64,000 bases of DNA, from assembly GCA_033032175.1 (NCBI GenBank), contig CM065322.1:16864001-16928000 (forward strand). The letters run 5' to 3'. The notes beneath the pieces are model-generated. The model saw only the letters and a list, made by a program, of their open reading frames with translations, was not told the DNA's origin and did not search any database. The position numbers and the translations under genes are program-made. This DNA comes from Saturnia japonica. Taxonomy: Eukaryota; Arthropoda; Insecta; Lepidoptera; Saturniidae. Shown piece after piece: positions 1 to 11,800 of this stretch; position 1 is the first letter of the stretch, and each line of letters begins with the position of its first letter.

Positions 1-1050
1 TTTTTGAAACTGCATTTCTTTATTAATTCTTATATTATTTTGACTTTATGTAGTAATGAGATAAAATTAATAGGAGCGAATTAAATGATGCCATAATAGT
101 CCCAAGATGTGGCCCAGCGTGTCAAGACGTGTTTATTGATGATTCGTCACATTTACAAACTCTGTTAGAACTATTGGATAACTGTTTTAATGAACTATTT
201 GAATTGATTGAATTTAAAATTGATGTTATTGACTTCATAAAATAGAAAGAGGGTAAAATTTGATTTAAAAAACTCGAAAGTCTTTTGGAAACATATCACA
301 AATATTAGTATCTACCCAAGTACCCATGCACAATTTGCGCTCTATTTTGTGTTAATACTAAAAGCCTTTGTTGGCAAACATCGCCATGTCGTTTACTGAG
401 ACTAATGGATTTCCTGGGAACTGTTGAACTGCGAACAATTCTACTAACACTATATATGATATGTATATATTTATCTTAGACCTCGAAACTGAAGATGATT
501 TACCTAGAGTTTATTTATGTCGATGGTGAACGACGTCGATAAATGATGGTTTAATTATTCTATGATGGGTATCGAATTTTATACAGCGTACAATACGCTA
601 CGATTTGTTTGACCTATTGTTATAATTGTTACTTGGAACTTATAACTTTTACGAGGTTTATTACATTTGAGACCTCATGATACAATCTAAAATTCTAAAC
701 GAAAGAATAATTAAAACTGTCTATATAATGTAATTATACAAGATATATTTTTAATTTATTGTGGACATGACTTTTAATTTCGACAGTTTTAAAGTATCTC
801 TGAAAGAAGATTGTTCAATCAAGATTTTGGAAAAGTCATTCAAGCTTTAACCCCATAAGAAGCCGATAATCAACAACGTAAAGCAGGCTGTTTACTCAGA
901 GTTAACTTAACCTCGCTTCAGGTTTTGTTATTTTAAATAGAGATAAGAAAATTCAGATCGTTGACTCTCTGAGCAAACGTATAATAATTGGTCCTTTTGT
1001 GCAATAGAATATGAAATTACATTTAATCCATGGTTCGACGTGATTCAGTG
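1..1050. other. gene-free AT-rich stretch
   Basis: I see no open frame with coding character, no convincing exon and no recognised repeat on either strand. It is either intergenic or intronic. Confidence 0.4.
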
Positions 1051-1293
1051 TTATTCCTTGTTACGTATCGGAAAATAAAATGCAATAACTGCTCTTATTG
1101 TGTATTCTTTGAATAACAGTCCACAATGTCTGAAGATCAAGGTTTCAACCAATGCCCCTAGCCTATCTTCGTTCACGGTGCCGGAATATGGGTGCTGGCA
1201 AAGGCCGATATGCAGGGAAAACGTTAGATTAGACATCTCCTTTAGAGATCTTCGCAAATTCCGAAATATAAGGGTGAAAGCATTGGTAAGCAA
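1051..1293 (-). other. unassigned open region, possible exon or TE remnant
   Basis: The minus strand is open for 80 residues from an ATG at 1293. The plus strand is also open over 1100-1300 and is bracketed by a splice-like acceptor (TTTGAATAACAG, ending near 1113) and a donor (TTG|GTAAGC, near 1285). Composition is less AT-rich than its surroundings. Neither translation matches a family I recognise. It could be an exon of an unseen gene, a transposon fragment, or chance. Confidence 0.2.
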
Positions 1294-1299
1294 GTCATA

Positions 1300-2420
1300 A
1301 GGCTAAAGTGGGGGTTTAGTGAACTTAACAATATGTAGAGACGATGTATCTATGCATTTTTAAATATTTGTTTAAGTGGAAAATCGCTTACAGGGCAAAA
1401 TGGCTGATGGTACGACTATTGTTCTTTGGTTTTTTGTGTTTTTAAACCATAAATGCATTGCAAAATTAATATTTATATAGACTAACATATAGAATTTTCG
1501 AAACAAGGTAGATAATTTATTCGTGTCTGATTTTAGCATATTATCTGGTACCTTTTTTATTTGTGGTATTATAGGTACGTAGGTGAAGATAGGTTGCTAC
1601 GTGAAGCGTTTCGCGAATGTGGGCGACCGAATTACTGGTCCCTATTAATCCCGGGAAAATGAAGTGATTCAACACCGGGTTATTAAATTTTCAATATCTC
1701 TGGTTGAGATTTAATCTGGCTCAGTTGACAATTTGCAGAATGAATATGTCCATGTGTAAGTTTGGGTATACTTTGTAGGGAATTAACTGATATGTACAAT
1801 ATACATAGTCATTGCATTGGAAATGTGTGTAGCGTCTTATTTAATTAAAAGTGCTTACTTAGTTACAATTTATGTTACCGAACTCCGTTTACTCGTCTTT
1901 ACGTGCTATCGAGCAATACCTATTTATTGCTAATCCCTAATTATTTAACCTATCTTTAGGTCGTTCGTTCATCAGTCATTCATTCAATCTGCTGTCATCC
2001 GTTACTTTTCATTTTCATTCTTACATGTGTTACAATTCGAAATCGAAGCATAAAATTCTTCTTCTCAGTAGATTAAAATCCAGAGCCCACAACTTTGATA
2101 TATATTTAGTAAAAAATTGTTATTTTGACATTACAAACAGACACTTCACTTTTATGAATTGTATGTATAGATTAGATAGAAAACGTTTTAATACAGAAAA
2201 TTAAAGCAAAACGATTCGTGTTAGTTTATTGTCGAAATAATAGTCTACATGTATTTTGGCAAGGAATTCCTCAGTATAGGAAAAATAAAAGTCGGTCTCC
2301 GGCAATGGACGGAACAAGTAATAAAGACGTTATATGGAGATATTTGGCTGGAGGCCAGGCGATAGCCTTATAGATATACGAAAGCTTTGTGCGTGACCGG
2401 TTCGGATTGAATCTGATTCT
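1300..2420. other. non-coding stretch with a short repeat fragment
   Basis: No gene is visible. About 2095-2180 matches the tail of the repeat family also present at 31440-31530, 47440-47545 and 54560-54650 (shared core TTATTTTGACATTACAAACA). Confidence 0.4.
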
Positions 2421-2424
2421 CTTT

Positions 2425-3034
2425 TAGTTGTTAACTGACTTCAAAATAAGAAAAAGTTCTTAATTTTTGTTTATATTTTTATGGATTTTCAGCCATGACT
2501 TTTTTCTTTATGAACAGATTTAGTTGATTCTTTTTCAAGGATGGTCCCATTTTAAATACTTTGGCATTGGACCCTCGTACTTCGAATACACACCAGGAAC
2601 TCTCAAACCCAGTGAAGTTGGTTTTCTTTTTATCTCTGTATCTATTTATTTTACATTTATATAATTACTTATCTCGACTGGGGAAGAAAAAATGTCGTTT
2701 TTTTTTTTTTTTTTTTTTCAAATTCAATTCCTTAGGATGTAAGAGATGGGATGAAAGTTTGTGTAATACAAGTAACAAGATCAAAGGAATAACAATTAAC
2801 ACATTAAGATGATTTTTAACAAAATATAAAACAATCTTCAAAGAATTTGAGGAGTTTCCCCGTGTATCTTCGAAGTTGAAGGTTCAATTCCAATGAATCT
2901 AAAATGGGACCATCCTTGAGATATCCAACAAAAAAAAGATCATCCAAATCTGTTCATAAACAAAGAAGTTATGGCTGCACATCCATAAAAAAACGAATTG
3001 AGTCACTTCAGTCTTTTTTTGAAGTCAGTTAAAA
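2425..3034. repeat. inverted pair of dispersed repeat family A (foldback-like)
   Basis: The left arm (about 2425-2605) and right arm (about 2815-3034) are imperfect inverted copies. Both ends read TAACTGACTTCAAAA when taken inward. Further in, both arms share TTTATGAACAGATTT and CAAGGATGGTCCCATTTTA. About 200 bp of AT-rich spacer with a T-tract separates them. The same unit occurs singly or in direct orientation at 6380-6610, 6620-6865 and 27610-27825. This is either two head-to-head insertions or one element with long inverted arms. Confidence 0.7.
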
Positions 3035-3139
3035 ACATATTATGGGACATAACTCAACAATGACTTGAGCAAAGCCGTGGGCAAAGCGCTAGTATTCCAT
3101 ATATACATATGAAGTCGTGTTCTATAAGTGGGTTCGAAT

Positions 3140-3430
3140 TATAAAGTTAGCTTCAATGAAAACTTGCGTACGGCTGCCTGTTGGTATGCCTTTGTCCTTA
3201 GTCTATGGACGCTTTTAACACCAGAGATATCATTAACACGTGCCCCATTGCCCCATGATCCCCATTATCCCAAGGAGTCCTGGAAACCCTACTCACAACA
3301 CAAGGTTAATTGGCTGCCATCTTCTATAGGGAGGAGGTATTCCACCAGTGGGACTGTCCCAAGAAGAGAGAAACTGAAGAGATTTTTCAGTGCCTTAACT
3401 CTATACTCACCACATCGACCAATGTAGATT
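3140..3430 (+). repeat. dispersed repeat family B copy
   Basis: Recognisable by CTATGGACGCTTTTAACACCAGAG and by CTGGAAACCCTACTCACAACA. Related copies are at about 50355-50600 and 53455-53620 on the plus strand, and at about 40745-40985 and 8700-8830 on the minus strand. The 99-residue open frame here is a by-product of the repeat and not a gene. Confidence 0.7.
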
Positions 3431-3434
3431 AAAT

Positions 3435-4690
3435 TGTTCTGGACTACTAAATGAAATGGGCATATTTCTAATCTTGATGTGGTTATTTACCACCAACTAA
3501 TTAAAGTTTTTCTTAATCACCTATTGAGCAAGGTGTTCAGGCAGCAATTGAGTTCCATTTTTAGGTTTAGCGTGTTACCACTTTCGCTTAAACCACCACT
3601 TAACTTTCGCTGTGATTATGGGCAATCGTCAACTTAAAATAACATATTTTGTACTAAAAAAGTTAGCGCCTGTGTTAATAGCTGTTTTTACTTTATTTTG
3701 ACACGTAACTAGCTGACAAATCTGCTTCAAGCGCGTACGGTACGGTTCTAAACTTAAAATTAAATCCGGCACGCTCATTGGTCGGTCGTTGGCGTCGCGG
3801 GCCGGTGGGCGGGGTGCGCAGGACGGGGTGTCGCACGATCAATACGAGAGCAGTTACGTAACTGTTTCGACTGCCTTATGAGAATCGTCCGTTGCCAAGC
3901 TATTTTCATACTGTTTTTCATGTTTGTCACTGTCGATAGAAGTTATATTCGTTTGGTAATGAATTGACGCCATTCCGACTGGCGCTTGTTACGGAATCAA
4001 TTTACATTGTAGCCAATATGAAGTTAGCAAATACGGAGCGGTGGTACGGGAAAGTAATTCCATTGTAAGGATAATAAACTATCTCGTAACTATGTTCGTA
4101 GAAGATAATATTAGGTATAATCAATGATATTTTATAAGTAGATAGAGTATTAATGCTCTTTACATACCATCGTGAATGGTGGGCAATTATTGACCTGGGT
4201 TTACTTTCGACTTGATAACTGTTTTAGCGTGAAGAAACTTTTATCCTTTTTTGACAACAGAGTTTACCTTGCTTTGTTATTCCTTGGTGTGTGGGCGCTG
4301 TGATTTCCTATCTCTTTTGTTTCAACATGCTGATAACAATAATTGTGCCGTTTACAAATTGCTTTTTGTGAGAGTACAACGCGTTTATTTATAAAACGTC
4401 ATTGGGTGGGTATAAATCAACGTACAGTTACCAATTGTCACCTGTTCGTACTGTCTGTTATCGATTGTAAATAATTAGTGGATGTCCAGTGGTCGAGAGT
4501 CGACTGTAATTCATTAAAAAAATTAAGTTTGAATGTTTTTGAGGTTCTTTTTACACTATGTACACTGTGCGAGTGTTTGATCACAGACTATCATGTATTT
4601 GACAATGGCAGAATTAACATATATAATACAATGACTGTTTTATTTTATTTGTTATATTCGTAGCACTTAACTAAATCGTTATATTAATAT
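3435..4690. other. non-coding stretch with a CpG-rich island
   Basis: No gene is visible. About 3770-3850 is far more GC- and CpG-rich than its flanks (GCGGGCCGGTGGGCGGGGTG), and a TATAAAT occurs near 4410. This could be a promoter region, perhaps for an upstream exon of a long gene, but no coding exon could be attached to it. Confidence 0.25.
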
Positions 4691-4692
4691 GT

Positions 4693-5036
4693 GAGAAGAA
4701 AACTTCGAACACCTTTTTAAGTGTATTGCTTGCACGGCAGTCTGTGAGATTTGGCATGGTTAAAGTTTATATGGAGAAGGAGTGCAGAAAGCTAAAATTT
4801 ATCTATAATATCTGTTACTAATATATTAAATAAAATAAATTAATTCTGCGAATCCTAACACGACCAGTGCCATTGAACTTAGACCCTCCAAAACATTGAC
4901 ATTGTCACTCAATGAAAAGTGACAGCATGTGATATAATATTCATTGTTTAGGTTCATACTGCAAAAATCAAACAGAAAATAGTCTATGATTAAAAAGTCG
5001 CTGGTCGAATTTCGATCATTGGGCGACCGCTAGTTT
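4693..5036 (+). repeat. dispersed repeat family G, copy 1
   Basis: About 345 bp that recurs in reverse orientation at about 37295-37640. Shared landmarks are GTGAGATTTGGCATGGTTAAA at the left and GTCGCTGGTCGAATTT near the right end. The copies are clearly diverged. Class unknown. Confidence 0.65.
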
Positions 5037-5461
5037 ATATAAAATATAAAATAAATTATAAAAATCATACGATTTCAATATCTTGTAGGTAGTAGTATAA
5101 GTAGGTCTTGGGTTGACGACACTAATCGATTGCAATAAAGTACATATTGTTGTAATTACTTGTCATGTTTCTTATCAGAGCAGGCAAAACTTTGTCCTTT
5201 AATCTGACATTACCCCTCCTCTATCCAGTCCACGTTTATCTATCACTGTGACCCAGTCGCTGTCAAATACAATCCAACCGGCATACAATGTGTAGGGATA
5301 AATCCAATATATTTATTTCAATGCGGGTTGGGTTTGTTTGCGGTTGGCACTCCCCGAGTTCTGACCCGCAATCTATTATGCTCGCCTTACTTTAAATCCC
5401 ACTGATTTTTGTTAGAGATGGATGTATTCAATTCCCATATTCTCATTTATCTGTTGGACAG

Positions 5462-5535
5462 GCTTCGTTGTGCAGTGGTAGTAAGATTTACTATCTCGAT
5501 GCGGGGTTCGATCACCGTTCATGACTGACTTTTGT
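5462..5535 (+). repeat. tRNA-derived SINE head
   Basis: Contains an A-box-like GTGCAGTGGTAGTAA and a B-box-like GGGGTTCGATCACCG at tRNA-like spacing, followed by TGACTGACTT. The same head occurs at 35590-35657 on the minus strand. No cloverleaf or proper acceptor stem is formed, so it is not called as a tRNA gene. Confidence 0.55.
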
Positions 5536-5539
5536 GTGG

Positions 5540-6375
5540 AATTTGCCAATTGTGTATATGTATTTATATCAGCTGTTTAATTACCATAATACAACTTTGG
5601 TTAGTATAGAACGAAATGGCCGCATGTGAAATTGTGTCCCCATGTTTATTATTTCAACAATCGACAAAAAAAAGTTCATTTTTAACCGTAAATTATGCCT
5701 TCGTGTTAGTTAAACGTATTCTTTGCGACTAAATTTTTGTACTAATAATAGAACATTGAACCCGCTGATATTATGTATTTTTCTGTGTATAATAATTTCG
5801 GGTGTGCCTATTTCAATGGATATTTATCTTTCTTTGAAAAGGCTGTTTTATCCGTGTATTACCATATTTTTTCCATTTTTTTTTCTTCAATTGGTTTGAC
5901 AGTAGCAACTGCCTATGTTAGTGGTTTTGTGAAAGTAATAAAAGTTCAATTCGATCTTATCTTGTGTCTGTTACGTTCGTCGGTGTCTAAGGAACTTGTG
6001 AGGCACATCGAAGGTTTTGTTCCCCTTATTATTTGTAGACTAGCTGTACCCCACGGTTTCACCCGTGTTAAAATTTATTCGAGGAACTCGCCACCGCGCG
6101 ACCTCCAACTTACTAGTATACCCAATCGTTGTTTTCATTTCCGTAATTGGCTATAGTTTTCCCAGATTAATTGACGGTCATAGTTTCTGTACTGATCTTG
6201 GGGGTCGTAGCGTGATGTTATATAATCTATACTATTCCTCAATAAATAGGCTATATGAAAAGCAAAAAGAATTTTTTAAATCTGAATGATAGTTTCAGAG
6301 ATTAGCGAGTACTATGGATATGTCGCGTAAAATCATATCAAAGTCACATAATGTAGGTAATTAACAAGGCAATTA
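5540..6375. other. non-coding stretch with repeat debris
   Basis: The open frame at 5773-6156 is low-complexity and hydrophobic and shows no recognisable domain. About 6035-6105 (AGCTGTACCCCACGGTTTCACC) looks like the start of dispersed repeat family C, better preserved at 54140. Confidence 0.35.
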
Positions 6376-6379
6376 TTAA

Positions 6380-6865
6380 CAAAATAGAAATCCAACTTCC
6401 ATGATTTTGAGCAATTCCCTGGTGTATCTTCCAAGTCTAATGTCCTATGCTAATGAAATTAAAATGGGACTACACTTGAGGTGTCCTCTTTCCAACAAAA
6501 AAAATTTATTAATAATGTAAAGCGGTTCATAAACAAAGAGTTATATGGCTGAACATCCGTAAAAAAATACAATCCAATTGAGAATCTCCTTCTTTTTTGA
6601 AGACGGTAAATACAAGACAGTTAAAAAAGAAAAAGAAAACCAACTTCAATGATTGTGAAGAGTTGTCTGGTGTATCTATAAAGTTGAAGGTCTAATGCCA
6701 ATGAAATTAAAAAGGGGATCACCCTTGAGGTATCCTCTATCCAACAAAAAAAGTCATCCAAATCGATTCATAAACAAAGAAGTCATGGCTGAACATCCAT
6801 AAAAAAATATATGTATATTCAAATTGAATAACCTTCTCCATCTTTTGATGAAGTCTGTTAAAAAC
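6380..6865 (+). repeat. two tandem copies of repeat family A
   Basis: Two direct copies, about 6380-6610 and 6620-6865. Each begins near CCAACTTC.ATGATT, passes through GGTGTATCT and TTCATAAACAAAGA, and ends in a TTTTTTGAAG or GATGAAGTCTGTTAAAA tail. They differ from each other by small indels. Confidence 0.75.
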
Positions 6866-7372
6866 TATAAATAACCCATGCATGTTCCCTTTAAAAATTT
6901 CAGTTTTATCACCAGTTCTACTGCATTGGTATTTTTATATATAGAATGAAACAAAGAAACTCATAAATTCGATTTTATACCCTCATAAATCATATTGTAG
7001 ACATGTGACAAAATTGTAAAAGAGATTTATTATTCCAGGGGAGGAAAAGGCAATGGGATCTGTTTGAATAATTCAAGTTCCTTACATTGTTCTCCGCAAT
7101 ACTTTTATCCAAGTTTTCGTCGTTATATTCCATTGTCTCTCTCTCTGTCGCTCCTAGTAAATGTCAAGTTTCTGAGTAAAGGTCAGGTTTTTTTAGCTTA
7201 AATATTATAATTACAATAGGAAATCTGTGAGCGGTCAGCATAAAACGATCCACAGTCTACGGTCATTTCGATCAACACCGACTAAAGTTAGAATGTTAGT
7301 CACAGATTTGCTGGGTGGTACTATATGACAACTGTGTCAATTGGATCGTGACCACAATACACCAGGTATAAC

Positions 7373-7911
7373 TAGGGTTGCCAACCGTATTATATATATA
7401 ATATTGTACTATATTTTGAGTCTGCGTACTATATACCGTTGAAGAAATGTATAGTATGCAAAAATACTATAATTTAAATACCGAAATCCAACAAACAAAT
7501 GCGTCATTTAAAAAATTTATGACGTTTCTTTACAATTTATAAGTAATGGAGAAAGCATGTATCCGAACTCATCGTGTCATAATTCCGAACCTGTCCTTAA
7601 TGTCAAATTTACAACGTTAAACGAATTTTTGGTTTGCTTTGGAATTTCCGTAATTATTTTAAATTTGATATGATGAAATAATATGGATTTTTGATTTACA
7701 TTAATTTAAAAATTGAATATGATAAAGCATATTGACATTTTTATTTTAGACAAAAAATTGTTAAAAAGTGTAAGAAGTGCCAAGATATATAGCTTTTATA
7801 AAAACAAATAATATCTTGGTTTATTTTATGCTTTTCCCATAAAATACTATATTTTTTATAGCTTATTTTGAAAAATACTATATTTCCCCGAAAAAAATGT
7901 TGGCAACCTTA
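7373..7911. mobile_element. non-autonomous hAT-type transposon (MITE)
   Basis: Terminal inverted repeats TAGGGTTGCCAAC (left) and GTTGGCAACCTTA (right) are flanked by an 8-bp target duplication, GGTATAAC at 7365-7372 and GGTGTAAC at 7912-7919 (7 of 8 identical). The interior is AT-rich and non-coding, about 539 bp. TIR style and 8-bp duplication fit the hAT superfamily. It sits inside an older dispersed repeat (family E, GGATCGTGACCACAATACACC at 7343-7363). Confidence 0.8.
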
Positions 7912-7919
7912 GGTGTAAC

Positions 7920-8695
7920 TCTCGTCGTATTATCACGGTTATGTATGTCGCGTTTCAAGATCTGCCGGTGTATATCTAGGTACCAGAGGCTTGCAGGTTG
8001 CCATGAGGTCTCTCGGTGGTCACCGCTATATTTAGAATGTTATTTTTTTTACCGTCAGGCATAATACTATTACAATAATAATGATATTTTTACACCATGT
8101 AATTTGTTAACAATGATTCACGTAATTATGAAATATAAAAAAATGAAAACGCTTGTATAATTAGGTTTTGAAATCTAAATTAAAACGAACGGACGAAGAG
8201 CGTATTTAAAGTTCTCTCCAACCGGGAGTGGGGGGGGGGGGGGAGGAAAGAGCAATCAACACTCAGATTCTTAAATTATTCAGCACTATGTAAAAATATT
8301 CATAATTCGAGCTGTGAAATGAACACTGAAGAAAGTAATATATTCTAGTATATGAAGTCCACTGCGACCTAATTGATGTTGGGTCCGTTATATGAACGAT
8401 TGTAATGTGGCACATTCTTATGACTTATTTCTATACATTCATATTAACGTGATAATGATTTTCATTATTGTACTAACAGTTAACAATATTATTTAAGACG
8501 CAAGGGTATTAATACATTACGTACTCAGCATTCGGAACAATTACTCTGTAGCTAACAGATGTGGTTCCCGAAACCGCACTTAATGGAACTAAAATTGAAA
8601 ATTACTCAATTATGCAAACTGAAACAGCGGTTCCTATTAGAGAGGTAAGGCATAGATTTTTTTTTTTGCTGAGTTTACAACTTGTTGCGGTCCGA
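7920..8695. other. non-coding stretch with a poly-G run
   Basis: No coding sequence is visible. A run of 14 G lies at 8230-8243. Confidence 0.4.
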
Positions 8696-8699
8696 TCAG

Positions 8700-8830
8700 A
8701 ATATCGCAACTAAATATCCTTGTGTTGTTTCCCGCGGTGTCTAGGATTACCTGAGCTCCTTGTGGAAGGCGAGCTCAAGGTTGGAAATGCGCTAGTGATA
8801 CTTTGGTGTTACAAGGATCTATAGGCATAA
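8700..8830 (-). repeat. dispersed repeat family B fragment
   Basis: The reverse strand reads CTTGTAACACCAAAGTATCA and AAGGAGCTCAGG, matching the landmarks of family B at 3140, 40745, 50355 and 53455. Confidence 0.55.
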
Positions 8831-8834
8831 TGTA

Positions 8835-11800
8835 TCTGATTACTATTAGGCAAGCCGTAAGCTTGTTTGTAACCTTAGTTGGTTGAAAAAAAAGTCAAAT
8901 TCTGTGAAATTTTTATGGAGCCCTTCATTAATTGTTGACAGATTATTTGAAATTGGAATAAATATATAAAATTGGAAACATTCAAATTTGCCATTTTTTA
9001 CGCTGGTCATCTAGAAAAATTACTTTTTTGTTAACTTTTGGGCATTCATATTACGTTTTTGTGCTATTCCAAAATAATATTTCTGGCCATGGAACGATTT
9101 AATGAAATGATTAATTTACAAATGTCACTGATTCGTGGAATTTTGGTGACTTTTTCACGAAACCCTTAGGTTCCGCGGAACAAACTGATAAAAATGCAAT
9201 GTTTTATGATCATTAAAATAAACATTTCTACTCTACCCATCTCCTTTGTTACGTGGCTAAACGACATGTATTGAAGAGAATCGGAATGCGATGCTAACCT
9301 GTATACATGGAGTATGGTTATTATTCAGTTTTGCTTATTCTTTCGATGTTACTACATAAACATTTTCCTATAGGTATTTGAGAGACAGGTTCCTCTCTTC
9401 TGTTCTCAATGACAGAGATCAGTCTGAGCAAACGATGGTTGTTGTGACGTTTCTAAGCGCTTTCTCAAAGAATAAATTTAAGTAAGTTTTATTTTACAGA
9501 CGCCAATAAAAGTATCAGACTAATCAGTTCAGTTAGTACAGACAGACAGATCAGTTAGTAATCAGACTTGTGAGCTAACATGTTTGGTGCCAACTTAAAT
9601 CGAGTTGGTACCGATCCAAATTGTCCAACGTTCTTAGATGTTACTTAATGATTGATATTCCAAATTTCTAAAAGGTTGTTTTATTCTATTGTTTTAAGGT
9701 TGAGATTGTGGAGTAGTTTGCCAATATTTGTCGTGTGGTCAATTTCTATGTCATAAGAAGGATAAGTTGGATAAAGCTTTGTTGGAATTAAACCAACTGT
9801 GCGATGTCAGTCCAATTTATTTGCTAATATTTTAGACTCGACGAAATTACCTTTAAGGTAAGATGGTAAGATGCTCTGTTCAAGAACAGTGATTATGACC
9901 AAGAAACTTGCAGTTGCGAAGGGAGGATATTCTGGGCAAGAACGCAGATCAAATAAAAAATGCCATTAAAGACTCACTTATTATCTGGATCTTTTCTCAA
10001 TGGATACCGGCATCTTATATATTCTTGCAACTGTTAATGGTTGCCATTCAATGTCTGTATACTTATTTCTTTAAGTTTATCTTCTATCAGTCACTTCTGG
10101 GCGTCGCGTCAGTTATCAGGTTTTTGGGCAATTGTGAGTATTCTTTTACATTGAGGTATTTTACTTGCGGTTTATCTCCGCTGAATCGATCAACCGACAT
10201 TGCTATCTAAATTTAGCGCACTGATAGCAATTCCCATTCATCTGTTAGCTTTGCCCATGGGTTAATGATTGGTTTCCGCTGGCGCTTCAACAAGACACTG
10301 CGCTACTTACAAAGAATATCTCCTAGAATACATACTTATTAGTAACGTAGTGTGTAGTGACTATTTGAAATGAAGCTTTAACGTGACAATACTGTCTATA
10401 TAATCGATTATGCAGTCAATATGACACTGACTTGAGTACGCCGATACGGTGTAGTTTTAATTACCGCATTTTTATAGTACGCCGAAGTTGAAGAGGCGCG
10501 GAAACCAATAATTAATATGTGACTTTACCATATTATCTCATCAGTTCAGTGTGACGGTAATAAGATTTCTTGTGCAATTTCTGTAATTTTAGTTTAATAA
10601 GTTATACAGCATGCAACAAAGGATGGATTGGACTGATAGTTTATTTCCTACCCCTTACAGCTTCTCTTAGTTTTACATGCGAGGACTTGATGACTTACAC
10701 TGGTCGCATACAAATATCATGACTAGTGAATTCTAATTAGTAATGTAATGCTGTTTCTAGTTGTTTCCAGCAGTTTGCTATACGGCTTCTATTAACTGCA
10801 CATAATACTACTGACGTTATTCCAGTTTAATTACTGTGCGCAGTTAATTGGAAATTGCAGAATGGTTTTAATTAACCTATGCATGAACATGTTTTGCTTG
10901 ATTAATGTCGTATATAGTTTGCAGAAGGGTTGAGAGTTTATGATGGGATTCTGATTGGTAATTTAGTATGTTTATCATTAATTAATTTTTATCTCTGTAT
11001 TTGCTGGAAAATGGTCTTAAATTTCTATGAAATGCTTTGGTAAAGTACTTGAGATTATATCTAGAGCATTTTTTTTTAAAGTGAAAACTTCTTTTAGCGC
11101 GGTACGCATATTATTAGATGTGATAAAATCTCTGGTCTCGCGACACCGTTACGAGACGCAGCTATAGCGTGTGCATATATGCATGTACATATAGCAGACC
11201 GCGAACGTGTCTTTCATAAAAGAATATTAAATGTATTTTAAAGTTTCTAGTAATTAATAAAATACAATTCATAAATAAAACGTAATTCATAAGGAACCCA
11301 ATAACTAAGTTTTCACTTCTGTCGGCACTCCTGGAGTGCAACTCGTAATTTTTTTTATCGCAAGCTTGATTTCTGTTTTATTCCCTTCGTCATATTCGGT
11401 AGCTGGACCAGCAGCAGTTTTCTGTCTTACCGATATTGATGCCTGAACTCTGCAGATAAAGGAGTTTCTAATTTGCTACTATAATCCGCACTAATCTGAA
11501 GGTTACGTGAATTTTCAGCCTCGAATGTAATTTTTTTCAATTTTTCTGGTTTATCCTATCGCTATCTCAATGGGTCTATAATTTTTCGAATAATAGCTAA
11601 TGTCTGGCCAGTATCACGGCTAGCATGGGTGACACATGGGCTGTTCAGGATGGCTTGAGTAGTAAAGAGAAATATCTTGGAATTTCAGGTGGATAATTTT
11701 TTAGTGGTTTCTGTGCTACGGCCCTACCACAAAAAAGTAAATTTGCACCTTAAGTTGCGGTTTAAGATTTTTTCTAAAGCGAAACTTTTAGGTGGCGATT

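Noticed and set aside
3128..3427. 99-residue frame as a small gene
   Set aside because: The same DNA recurs at several places in the window (40745, 50355, 53455), so it is a repeat.
5773..6156. 127-residue open frame
   Set aside because: Hydrophobic AT-driven translation, no motif or splice context, and its end overlaps a repeat-like segment.
9908..10210. 100-residue open frame with hydrophobic stretches resembling membrane helices
   Set aside because: T-rich DNA gives such runs by chance; there are no conserved residues, splice signals or neighbours to support a gene.
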